Positions 1 to 6,603 of a stretch of 11,361 bases of DNA are shown here, in pieces; the first letter of the stretch is position 1; each line of letters starts with the position of its first letter. The notes below the pieces were generated by a model, which was not told where the DNA came from, did not search any database, and saw nothing but the letters and a program-made list of their open reading frames with translations. The position numbers and the translations under genes are program-made. The DNA is taken from the NCBI GenBank assembly GCA_947452325.1, contig CANGCZ010000037.1, positions 1 to 11,361 of the forward strand. Reading direction: 5' to 3'. Source of the DNA: Comamonadaceae bacterium. GTDB lineage: Bacteria > Pseudomonadota > Gammaproteobacteria > Burkholderiales > Burkholderiaceae_C.

Positions 1-12
1 AGAATCACCGTC

Positions 13-1668
13 ATGTCCTATCTGGTGCTCGCCCGCAAATACCGTCCTAAAACATTCGAACAACTGGTGGGTCAGTCGCATGTTGTGCAGGCGCTGACCA
101 ATGCCTTGCGTTCGCAACGCCTGCATCACGCCTATTTGTTCACCGGCACTCGGGGTGTGGGCAAGACCACGGTGTCGCGCATTCTGGCCAAATCGCTGAA
201 CTGCGAAACCGGCATCACCGACCAGCCATGCGGCGTCTGCGCCGCTTGCACCGACATCGACGCCGGTCATTTTGTTGATTACACCGAGCTTGACGCGGCC
301 TCTAACCGCAGCGTGGATGAAATCCAGCAACTCTTAGAGCAGGCGGTCTACAAGCCGGTGCAAGGGCGTTTCAAGGTGTTCATGATCGATGAGGTGCACA
401 TGCTCACCGGCCATGCGTTCAACGCCATGCTCAAGACACTGGAAGAGCCGCCTGATTATTTGAAATTCGTGCTGGCCACGACAGATCCGCACAAAGTACC
501 GGTGACGGTGTTGTCGCGGTGTCTGCAATTCAATTTGCGACCCATGGCCGCTGAAACCATTGTCGAGCACTTGCAGCAGGTACTGCCTGCCGAAAGCATC
601 ACAGCCGATACCCAAGCTTTGCGTTTGATTGCCCGCGCAGCCCGTGGCTCCATGCGTGACGCTTTGTCGCTCACCGATCAGGCCATTGCCTTTGGCAACG
701 GTCAGTTGCTGGAAGCACCGGTGCGTGACATGCTGGGCAGCGTCGATACCAGCCATGTGTTCACGCTGATACAGGCGCTGGCCGAAGGCGACGGCTTGAC
801 CGTGGTGCAAACCTGCGAGCAATTGAGGGTCCTGGGTTTGTCCGCCAGTTCCATGCTTGAAGAAATGTGCATGGTGTTGCAGCGCATGGCGGTTAATCAG
901 GCGGTTGGCTCCACCGCGCAAGCAGCGTCCGACCCCGACCCGGATGCGCTGCGCATTGCCGATTTGTCCAGCCAAATGCCTGCTGACGAAACCCAGTTGC
1001 TTTACAGCCTGTGTTTGCACGGACGCGCCGAACTCGGCCTCGCACCCGACGAATTCGCTGCGCTGACCATGGTGTTGCTGCGCCTGCTGGCCTTCAAGCC
1101 AGACGCTTCGGCTGAAAAAAAAACACTGAAAACAGCTGAATCGGCGCCTGTCGCGGTGTCTAAGCCTGCTGCTTTGCCCGTCGCAGCTGCTTTGCCTGTC
1201 GCTGCTTTTGCGCCTGTTCAGCCGGTCACCAGGGACCAGGCACCGCCCACGCCGCTGACGCCGGCAGTCACTCCGACACAAGCAGACGCTGGGTTGTGGC
1301 ACGGTTTGGTGGAGCAACTGCTGCAAGCCCAAAAAATCCAGGCCATGACGCGTGAACTGGCCATGCAATCGCAGTTGGTGGCTCAACAAGACACTGTCTG
1401 GACTTTGCAAGTCGAGCGTGAATCGCTGACGTCTGCGGCCAATCTCGAACGTTTGCAAGCTGCTTTGCAGTCGCTTGGCCATGCGGTGAGCTTGAATGTT
1501 CAAATCGGGGCCGTCAGCGACACCCCGGCCTTGCGCATGGCGCAGCGGCAACAGCAGCGTATGCAAGAGGCCGAGCAAGCGGTCTTAGGTCACCCGCTGG
1601 TGCAACAACTCATTCAAACATTTGACGCGAAAATCGTCCCCGGTTCCATCAAACCATTAGCCCCATGA
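13..1668 (+). CDS. dnaX: DNA polymerase III subunits gamma/tau (clamp loader ATPase)
   Basis: This 551-residue protein is the ATPase core of the clamp loader, which opens the beta clamp onto primed DNA; the tau form also ties the loader to polymerase alpha and DnaB helicase. Visible motifs are Walker A GTRGVGKT (45-52), a four-cysteine zinc site (C64, C73, C76, C79), Walker B with MIDE (124-127), the SRC arginine-finger motif (168-170) and sensor 2 GSMRDALSL (212-220). The collar domain III ends near residue 362. An Ala/Pro-rich linker (about 375-425) leads to a tau C-terminal domain (about 426-551) ending in a betaproteobacterial-looking FDAKIVPGSIKPL. The ATG at 13 gives the canonical N-terminus MSYLVLARKYRP. 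It is the first visible gene of dnaX-ybaB-recR; its promoter lies outside the window. A run of nine A's at codons 368-371 may yield a second, shorter product (see the separate entry). Confidence 0.97.
   Translation: MSYLVLARKYRPKTFEQLVGQSHVVQALTNALRSQRLHHAYLFTGTRGVGKTTVSRILAKSLNCETGITDQPCGVCAACTDIDAGHFVDYTELDAASNRSVDEIQQLLEQAVYKPVQGRFKVFMIDEVHMLTGHAFNAMLKTLEEPPDYLKFVLATTDPHKVPVTVLSRCLQFNLRPMAAETIVEHLQQVLPAESITADTQALRLIARAARGSMRDALSLTDQAIAFGNGQLLEAPVRDMLGSVDTSHVFTLIQALAEGDGLTVVQTCEQLRVLGLSASSMLEEMCMVLQRMAVNQAVGSTAQAASDPDPDALRIADLSSQMPADETQLLYSLCLHGRAELGLAPDEFAALTMVLLRLLAFKPDASAEKKTLKTAESAPVAVSKPAALPVAAALPVAAFAPVQPVTRDQAPPTPLTPAVTPTQADAGLWHGLVEQLLQAQKIQAMTRELAMQSQLVAQQDTVWTLQVERESLTSAANLERLQAALQSLGHAVSLNVQIGAVSDTPALRMAQRQQQRMQEAEQAVLGHPLVQQLIQTFDAKIVPGSIKPLAP
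1111..1139 (+). promoter_or_regulatory. Putative dnaX slippage/frameshift site (A9 run with stops in both other frames)
   Basis: Nine consecutive A's occupy 1115-1123, read in frame as GAA AAA AAA ACA (E368-K-K-T371). Shifting to the -1 frame (one A inserted in the RNA, or a ribosomal -1 slip) reads N-T-E-N-S then TGA at 1137-1139, a product of about 375 residues. Shifting to the +1 frame (one A lost) reads H then TGA at 1127-1129, about 371 residues. Both products would keep ATPase domains I-III and lose the tau domains. In Thermus thermophilus dnaX, transcriptional slippage on an A9 run makes gamma; in E. coli a ribosomal -1 shift on A AAA AAG does so. A weak hairpin (1143-1148 with 1155-1160, including two G-U pairs) starts 19 bases after the run, far for a ribosomal stimulator. 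Function is inferred from position and frames only. Confidence 0.55.
1168..1203 (+). repeat. Two imperfect 18-bp tandem units in the dnaX linker
   Basis: Units 1168-1185 and 1186-1203 differ at two positions and each encode A-A-L-P-V-A; a decayed third copy follows, giving A-F-A-P-V. They lie in the flexible Ala/Pro linker between the clamp-loader core and the tau C-terminal domain, where length changes are probably tolerated. Confidence 0.7.
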
Positions 1669-1677
1669 AAGAAATAT

Positions 1678-2010
1678 ATGTTTAACAAAGGTCAACTCGC
1701 CGGTCTCATGAAACAAGCCCAGGCGATGCAGGAAAACTTGAAAAAAGCACAGGACGAACTGGCTTTCATCGAAGTCACTGGCGAGTCCGGTTCGGGCTTG
1801 GTCAAAATACTCATGACTTGCAAGCACCAGGTCAAGCGAGTCACCATAGCCCCCTCGCTGCTGAACGACGACAAAGACATGCTGGAAGACCTGATCGCGG
1901 CCGCCTTCAACGATGCGGCGCGCAAAGCTGAAGAAACCAGCGAAGCCAAGATGGGTAAATTGACCGGTGGCATGCCCGGACTGCCCGGCGGTTTGAAACT
2001 GCCCTTCTGA
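1678..2010 (+). CDS. ybaB: YbaB/EbfC family nucleoid-associated protein
   Basis: This is a 110-residue small DNA-binding protein of the YbaB/EbfC family, dimers of which bind DNA and affect nucleoid organisation. The family signature is clear: N-terminal FNKGQLAGLMKQAQAMQENL (2-21) followed by a long helix, then the central strand region with V-T-G-E-S-G-S-G-L-V-K, and a Gly/Pro-rich tail GGMPGLPGGLKLPF. Length is normal for the family. It starts 9 bases after the dnaX stop, with only a weak purine-rich AAAGAA upstream, so translation may depend on coupling to dnaX. Its stop overlaps the recR start by one base (TGATG). The dnaX-ybaB-recR order is widely conserved in proteobacteria and suggests a shared transcript. 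Its precise cellular role is not well settled. Confidence 0.95.
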   Translation: MFNKGQLAGLMKQAQAMQENLKKAQDELAFIEVTGESGSGLVKILMTCKHQVKRVTIAPSLLNDDKDMLEDLIAAAFNDAARKAEETSEAKMGKLTGGMPGLPGGLKLPF

Positions 2011-2606
2011 TGCGCGATCACAGCGCGCTTGACGGCTTGGTGCAGAACTTGAAACGCTTGCCCGGCGTGGGGCAGCGGTCTGCCTCCCGCATGGCGTTTC
2101 ATTTGTTGCAACACGACCGCGAAGGTGCTTTGCTGTTGGCTCAGGCGTTGAACGCAGCGGTGGCTGCCGTCAAACACTGCCAGCTTTGCCACACACTGAC
2201 CGAGTTTGACATTTGCGGCACCTGTCAGGACCCAAACCGTGACGCCACCCGATTGTGTGTGGTGGAAACACCCTCAGACCAGTCGGCCGTGGAAAGAACA
2301 CTGGCCTACCAAGGTTTGTATTTCGTCTTGATGGGCAAACTCAATCCCATTGAAGGCGTGGGTCCCGCTGACATTGGCATGCAAAAACTGATAGCGCGCG
2401 CCACTGACGGGGTGGTGCAGGAAATCATCCTGGCAACCAATTTCACCGCGCAAGGTGAAGCCACGGCGCACGCATTGAGCGAGATTTTCAAGCGCAAAGG
2501 ACTGGTGGTGACCCGTTTGGCGCGCGGCGTGCCGGTGGGCAGCGAGCTGGAATTCGTCGATCTGGGCACGATTGCGCATGCGCTGGTGGACCGTCGCAGC
2601 ACTTAA
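2010..2606 (+). CDS. recR: Recombination mediator protein RecR
   Basis: RecR (198 residues, normal length) works with RecO, and with RecF at gaps, to load RecA onto SSB-coated single-stranded DNA during recombinational repair. Visible features are the helix-hairpin-helix LKRLPGVGQRSASRMAFHLL (14-33), a four-cysteine zinc finger (C57, C60, C69, C72), and a Toprim domain from about residue 80 with VVETPSD (84-90) and the conserved LNPIEGVGP (111-119). The C-terminal region has TRLARGVPVGSELEF followed by the conserved end of the family. ATG at 2010 overlaps the ybaB stop (TGATG), so it is probably translationally coupled. It is the last gene of the dnaX operon; no U-tailed terminator is visible after it. 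Confidence 0.97.
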   Translation: MRDHSALDGLVQNLKRLPGVGQRSASRMAFHLLQHDREGALLLAQALNAAVAAVKHCQLCHTLTEFDICGTCQDPNRDATRLCVVETPSDQSAVERTLAYQGLYFVLMGKLNPIEGVGPADIGMQKLIARATDGVVQEIILATNFTAQGEATAHALSEIFKRKGLVVTRLARGVPVGSELEFVDLGTIAHALVDRRST

Positions 2607-2614
2607 GTAAACAT

Positions 2615-2631
2615 CTCGGGGTTTCACCGAG
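2615..2631 (+). other. Short hairpin in the recR downstream region, function unknown
   Basis: CTCGG (2615-2619) can pair with CCGAG (2627-2631) around a 7-base loop. It is followed by G's rather than a T run, so it does not look like a Rho-independent terminator. A second small hairpin, TGAC (2650-2653) with GTCA (2658-2661) around GGCG, follows. The 73 bases between recR and the first possible start of the next gene matched no riboswitch class by eye. Confidence 0.3.
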
Positions 2632-2662
2632 GGGGAAGCTACCGATGCGTGACGGCGGTCAT

Positions 2663-2691
2663 TTGCCTAAGCTCAGAGGATGTTTTTTAAT
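2663..2691 (+). promoter_or_regulatory. Candidate sigma70-type promoter for the substrate-binding protein gene
   Basis: A -35-like TTGCCT (2663-2668, 4 of 6 consensus bases) and a -10-like TTTAAT (2686-2691, 5 of 6) are separated by 17 bases. Transcription would begin near 2698, directly before the ATG at 2701, giving a nearly leaderless mRNA. It is predicted by eye only. Confidence 0.4.
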
Positions 2692-2700
2692 GACCCAAAG

Positions 2701-3753
2701 ATGCGCGATCAACAACTCGTCAGCAGACGGGTGTGGTCGCAAGCTTTGCTGGCGACCACTGCTGCCATGGTGCTGGGTCCGCATGCTGGCATGGCTGAAC
2801 AAGCGGACAAGGTCCGGGTCAATCTCTTGGTTGACGATGTCTCCAGCATGCAGCATTTACCTGTCTTGCTTGCACAGCACCTGGGATATTTCAAAGCCGA
2901 GGGTTTGCAGATCGATGTGATCGAGCAAGCTTTTTCCGCCACACCTCAGCCTTCTAACCCTGCGCAGGTTTTGCAAATTTGGTCTGCTCCTTTGGTGCAA
3001 AGCCTGCAAGCTGCAAGAATCGCAGACCCTTTCTTGGCGGTGGTACAAACCGGACGCACCCCCCAACTGGCTCTGGGCGCGGTCAGAAAAACGCTGACTG
3101 GCATGAAATCTCTCAAAGAACTGGAAGGCAAAAAAATAGGCATCATGGAAGCGGGGTCGCTGTCTCAAATGTGTGTCGATTACTGTGTGCTGCTGGCTGG
3201 CGGCAACCCCAAACACATCAACTATGTCGTGCTTGGCAATCCACTCACAGCCATAACCATGTTGCGCGGCGGTGGCATTGAATTCATATGTGCCAGCGAC
3301 CCTTTGGTGACTCTGCTGGAAAAAAAAGGCGAGATTGAAATTTTGCGCAATTTCCGCTCACTCAAAGAAACGCAGCGTGCTTTTGGCGGCTTCATGCCCG
3401 GCAACGCTTTGCTGGTACCGGCTTGGCTGACCGTCAAAAACACGGCTGTGTGTCAATCATTGGTCAATGCCGTGGTGCGCGCCGTCAAATGGTTGAGAAC
3501 CGCAGGGCCTTCGGACTTGCTTGGCACCATGTTGGACAGCACGTATTTGACCGATCGCGCCATCTACCTGAATGCGGTCGACACCATGCGTGAGAGTTAT
3601 GCCGTCGACGGTATGTTGAGCAACGAGGCTTTTGCCTTGGCCTTGCGTGTGTGCAATACCTTAGATCCCGGTTCAGTCGCAGAGCGCAAAAAAGCCAGCA
3701 GCTTTTATACCAACGAGTTTGTGTTGCAAGCCAAAAAACGATTCAACCTGTGA
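2701..3753 (+). CDS. ABC transporter substrate-binding protein, NitT/TauT (SsuA/THI5-like) family
   Basis: This is a periplasmic binding protein of 350 residues from this start. The N-terminus has a twin-arginine-like signal (SRRVW at 8-12, hydrophobic stretch, likely cleavage after AGMA near residue 32); it may use Tat or Sec. The mature part has the NMT1/THI5-like pattern: P-V-L-L-A-Q-H-L-G-Y-F-K-A-E-G-L, then LEGKKIGIMEAGSLSQ and later ICASDPLVTLLEKKG. This family binds small ligands such as sulfonates, taurine, nitrate or thiamine precursors; the ligand cannot be read here. No permease or ATPase gene is adjacent, so it is an orphan component. An in-frame ATG at 2680 adds 7 residues, but its AGAGG touches the start with no spacing. 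ATG 2701 is preferred because a promoter-like element ends just before it and the signal peptide then has normal proportions. Confidence 0.85.
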   Translation: MRDQQLVSRRVWSQALLATTAAMVLGPHAGMAEQADKVRVNLLVDDVSSMQHLPVLLAQHLGYFKAEGLQIDVIEQAFSATPQPSNPAQVLQIWSAPLVQSLQAARIADPFLAVVQTGRTPQLALGAVRKTLTGMKSLKELEGKKIGIMEAGSLSQMCVDYCVLLAGGNPKHINYVVLGNPLTAITMLRGGGIEFICASDPLVTLLEKKGEIEILRNFRSLKETQRAFGGFMPGNALLVPAWLTVKNTAVCQSLVNAVVRAVKWLRTAGPSDLLGTMLDSTYLTDRAIYLNAVDTMRESYAVDGMLSNEAFALALRVCNTLDPGSVAERKKASSFYTNEFVLQAKKRFNL

Positions 3754-3766
3754 AAACCGTATCTTC

Positions 3767-5191
3767 TCAGTGATTGGCTTTTTTGCGTTTGTGTTTGCCG
3801 CCGCCTGAAGCCACCGTTTTGCGTGCCTTGCCCGCGACCATGATCACCAGTTTTTGCCCGGGTTTGAGCGCGCTTGTTTTGCTCAAATTGTTCCATTGCG
3901 CCAGTTGTTCCACACTGACTTTGTAGCGTTTGGCTATCAATTCCAGCGAGTCTTTCTTGCGTGCTTTGATGAATTGTTTGCGCAATACCTGTTCCGGCGT
4001 GAGTGTGAGTTGGCCGTTGTCGGCGACTTTGCTTGACACATCCGCTTGTTGTTTGGCAGAGCGCGGCACCAGCAGCGCTGAACCGGCTTTGATCATCATG
4101 CGCGGCGGTATTTTGTTGATGCTGCGCAACTCGTCTTCAGCCATGCCGAAACGCTGCGCTGCTTCAGAGACTTTCATGGTCTTGGGCGCCACCCACGCTG
4201 TCCAACTGGCCAGACGACCTGCGTATTTGTCTGTGTTGCGCTGAAATATCTCAGCGTTGTCCCAGGGCAGCAGTATGCGTGGCGTTCCAGCAGCCAGCAT
4301 CACCGGGCGGTGCGCCGACGGGTTAAGGGCTTTGAAATCTTCGACCGGCACTTCAGCCAGTTTGGCAATCAAGGCCACATCCATGTCGCGCGGCAGACGT
4401 ACCGCTTGAAAGTAAGGGTGATTGGGGATGCTGGGCAGATTCACGCCCAAGGCCTGAGGGTTGGCCACCACATTTTTCATGGCTTGCAATTTGGGCACGT
4501 ACAAACGGGTTTCTGCCGGCATGCGCAAATCGGTATAGGCCACGGGTGCGCCTTGGCGTTGGTTGCGCGCCATCGATTTGCTGACATTGCCTTCGCCCCA
4601 GTTATAGGCGGCCAGTGCCAGGTGCCAGTCGCCGAACATGGCGTAGAGTTTTTGCAAGTAGTCCAATGCCGCGCGGGTTGAGGCCAGCACATCGCGGCGG
4701 TCGTCACGGAACGCGTTTTGTTTCAAATCAAAGTCTTTGCCGGTGCGCGGCATGAACTGCCACATGCCGCTGGCGCGAGCCGACGACACGGCTTGCGGAT
4801 TGAAGGCGCTTTCAATGAAAGGCAGCAGCGCCAACTCGGTGGGCATGTGTCTGCGTTCGAGTTCTTCGACGATGTGATACAGGTATTTGCTGGATCGCGC
4901 CGTCATGCGCTGTATGTAGTCAGGCCTTTGTGCATACCATTGTTCGCGGTCTTGCACCAGTTCGATTTGCAAATCCTGCATGCCAAACCCCCGGCGTATG
5001 CGCTCCCACAAATCGATGCTGATGTCAGGTGGCTGATCCAGCACATCGAGGTCCGGTAATTCTTCCGGCACCGCCGTGGCTGGTGCAGTGTTGACAGGCG
5101 GCTGGTTATTGTTCTGGGCAATGGCCGCAGACAACAGGCCTGCACACACCAGCAAGGTGGATAGGCAAAAGCTGATCGGTCGCAATCTCAT
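3767..5191 (-). CDS. mltD: Membrane-bound lytic murein transglycosylase D-like, with LysM repeats
   Basis: This 474-residue protein is an enzyme that cleaves peptidoglycan glycan strands, forming 1,6-anhydroMurNAc ends, in the cell envelope. From the chosen ATG it has a signal peptide (MRLRPISFCLSTLLVCAGLLSAAIA, about 1-25, likely signal peptidase I); no convincing lipobox precedes a cysteine, unlike E. coli MltD, which is a lipoprotein. The SLT family 1 domain has catalytic Glu127 in LPFIESAF, GMWQFMP (142-148) and AAYNWGEGN (194-202). C-terminally there is one weak LysM-like repeat (about 334-377) and one clear LysM (about 409-452), then a basic tail. The reading frame continues upstream to a TTG at 5305, but that extension hides the signal peptide and overlaps the divergent gene. 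It is convergent with the binding-protein gene (13 bases apart) and divergent from the methyltransferase. Confidence 0.93.
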   Translation of the reverse strand: MRLRPISFCLSTLLVCAGLLSAAIAQNNNQPPVNTAPATAVPEELPDLDVLDQPPDISIDLWERIRRGFGMQDLQIELVQDREQWYAQRPDYIQRMTARSSKYLYHIVEELERRHMPTELALLPFIESAFNPQAVSSARASGMWQFMPRTGKDFDLKQNAFRDDRRDVLASTRAALDYLQKLYAMFGDWHLALAAYNWGEGNVSKSMARNQRQGAPVAYTDLRMPAETRLYVPKLQAMKNVVANPQALGVNLPSIPNHPYFQAVRLPRDMDVALIAKLAEVPVEDFKALNPSAHRPVMLAAGTPRILLPWDNAEIFQRNTDKYAGRLASWTAWVAPKTMKVSEAAQRFGMAEDELRSINKIPPRMMIKAGSALLVPRSAKQQADVSSKVADNGQLTLTPEQVLRKQFIKARKKDSLELIAKRYKVSVEQLAQWNNLSKTSALKPGQKLVIMVAGKARKTVASGGGKHKRKKANH

Positions 5192-5311
5192 GTCTGGCGT
5201 TGGCTCTGGGGTTGATGCAGTCAGTGGAACGACATGCAGACAGCAATGGGATGAATAGAATGGCTGACATAAGGGTACAAACGCTTGCAGGCAGGCATTC
5301 GACAACCATTC

Positions 5312-6127
5312 ATGAATTCACAAATTATAGGAAGCCCTGACAGCCTGTCTCAATGGCTGCAAACACCGGCCGGTATTTACCTGCGTGATTGGGAAACGCA
5401 GCAGTTTGACCGCACCGTCCCTGACATCTTCGGCTACCACGGTTTGCAACTGGGTTTATCTTGCATCAACAGCTTGCGCAACAGCCGCATCAGCCATTGT
5501 TGGGTGGCTGAGTGTGACAGCGACAACTTGCAAGCCGTGCCCCGGCCTTCGCTGTGGATGGATTGCGAGGCCTTGCCGTTTCCCGATCAAAGTCTGGACC
5601 TGGTGGTGTTACCGCACACGCTGGAACTCAGCCGCGACCCGCACGCCACCTTGCGCGAAGTAGAGCGGGTGCTGGTGCCCGAGGGACGGGTGGTCATCAG
5701 CGGCTTTAACCCGCTGAGTTTGTGGGGTCAGCGTCAGCGTCGCGCCCAGTGGTACGCCAGGCTAGGCATTCAAAGTTTTTTTCTGCCCCCTGAAGTGGAT
5801 TTCATCGGTTACTGGCGTTTGCGCGACTGGTTGCGATTGCTCAGTTTTGAAGTCTCGGGCGGTCGCTTCGGTTGTTACCGCCCGGCGGTGACTTCACCCG
5901 CGTGGTTAGCGCGCTTTGCCTGGATGGACAAGGCCGGGGACCGCTGGTGGCCTATTTTGGGATCGGTGTATTTTCTGGTGGCGGTCAAACGGGTGCGCGG
6001 CATGCGCTTGCTCGGGCCGGTGTGGAAGCGTGCCAAAACGCGTGCCGTGGCGGCTGTGCCCTCGGTCAACTCCGGGCGTTCCGGCTCTGCGCGAGACATG
6101 CACGTGAACCGCGAGGATGCCGCATGA
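5312..6127 (+). CDS. YafS-like class I SAM-dependent methyltransferase
   Basis: This 271-residue protein belongs to the Methyltransf_11-like family typified by E. coli YafS, whose substrate is not established as far as I know. The second half of the Rossmann fold is clear: DCEALPFPDQSLDLVVLPHTLE (84-105), then LREVERVLVPEGRVVISGFNP (114-134) with the post-motif G-F-N-P. The first, Gly-rich SAM loop is replaced by GYHGLQLGL (41-49) in a YHxLQLG pattern I associate with this family. A Trp-rich region follows (WWPILGSVYFLVAVKRVRG, 212-230), then a basic tail. Start choice is open: ATG 5312 has no clear ribosome site, whereas TTG 5285 (nine more residues) has AAGGG at 5271-5275, nine bases upstream. 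The stop overlaps rnhA as ATGA, indicating translational coupling. Confidence 0.85.
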   Translation: MNSQIIGSPDSLSQWLQTPAGIYLRDWETQQFDRTVPDIFGYHGLQLGLSCINSLRNSRISHCWVAECDSDNLQAVPRPSLWMDCEALPFPDQSLDLVVLPHTLELSRDPHATLREVERVLVPEGRVVISGFNPLSLWGQRQRRAQWYARLGIQSFFLPPEVDFIGYWRLRDWLRLLSFEVSGGRFGCYRPAVTSPAWLARFAWMDKAGDRWWPILGSVYFLVAVKRVRGMRLLGPVWKRAKTRAVAAVPSVNSGRSGSARDMHVNREDAA

Positions 6128-6570
6128 GCAGGGTAACGATTTACACCGACGGCGCCTGCAAAGGCAACCCGGGACCGGGCGGCTGGGGTGTTTACATGCG
6201 TTACAGCGACAGCGAAAAAGACCTGTTCGGTGGCGAAGCCATGACCACCAACAACCGCATGGAATTGCAAGCGGTGATCGAGGCATTGCGTGCACTGAAA
6301 CGCCCTTGCCAGGTAGATTTTTACCTGGACAGCGAGTATGTGCGCAAAGGCATCACTGAGTGGCTGAGTGGCTGGAAAGCTCGCGGTTGGCGCACCGCTT
6401 CCAAGCAGGCTGTCAAAAATGAGGACTTGTGGCGCTTGCTCGACGATGCGCTGGCTCACAGCCAACACAGCATCACTTGGCATTGGGTGAAAGGCCATTC
6501 GGGCAACCCAGGCAATGACCGCGCGGATTCACTGGCAAACGAGGGTGTGAAGTTATTTCAAGCAGGCTGA
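6124..6570 (+). CDS. rnhA: Ribonuclease HI
   Basis: This enzyme removes RNA from RNA-DNA hybrids (R-loops, primers). It has 148 residues, close to the E. coli length of 155. All conserved active-site residues are visible: D9 in YTDGACKGNPGPGGWG, E47 in NNRMELQAV, D69 in YLDSEYV, H125 in VKGHSG and D135 in RADSLAN. The basic handle region GWKARGWRTASKQAVKNEDLW (83-103) is present. The frame is open upstream to 5872, but that part lies inside the methyltransferase gene; ATG 6124 gives the family N-terminus and overlaps the upstream stop as ATGA. dnaQ, which often lies next to rnhA in proteobacteria, is not found here. Confidence 0.97.
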   Translation: MSRVTIYTDGACKGNPGPGGWGVYMRYSDSEKDLFGGEAMTTNNRMELQAVIEALRALKRPCQVDFYLDSEYVRKGITEWLSGWKARGWRTASKQAVKNEDLWRLLDDALAHSQHSITWHWVKGHSGNPGNDRADSLANEGVKLFQAG

Positions 6571-6603
6571 TAATGGGCTGATCTGACTTCCGGCTTCCCG
6601 ATC

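Noticed and set aside
334..1578. Long minus-strand open frame (414 codons) opposite dnaX
   Set aside because: It encodes His/Gln/Arg-rich sequence without family features and lies wholly opposite a well-conserved gene; it is a codon-bias shadow.
2607..2679. Possible riboswitch upstream of the binding-protein gene
   Set aside because: Compared by eye with the TPP, glycine, guanidine/ykkC, SAM-type, fluoride and GEMM patterns; CACCGAGGGGG loosely recalls a glycine-riboswitch piece, but the other conserved elements are missing and the region is too short.
3319..3338. A8 run in the binding-protein gene with a -1-frame TGA at 3336
   Set aside because: Truncation here would cut a periplasmic binding domain in mid-fold, with no known precedent; it is best read as Glu-Lys-Lys coding with AAA-rich codon use.
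3728..3780. Terminator-like pairing AAGCCAA / TTGGCTT followed by T's between the convergent genes
   Set aside because: The loop would be about 39 bases and the stem only 7 pairs, which is too weak to call a terminator.
5192..5305. N-terminal extension of mltD to a TTG start
   Set aside because: It would bury the signal peptide that begins at 5191 and would run into the divergent methyltransferase start region.
5872..6123. N-terminal extension of rnhA in the same frame
   Set aside because: It lies inside the methyltransferase gene, has no RNase H features, and the ATG at 6124 gives the standard N-terminus with an ATGA overlap.
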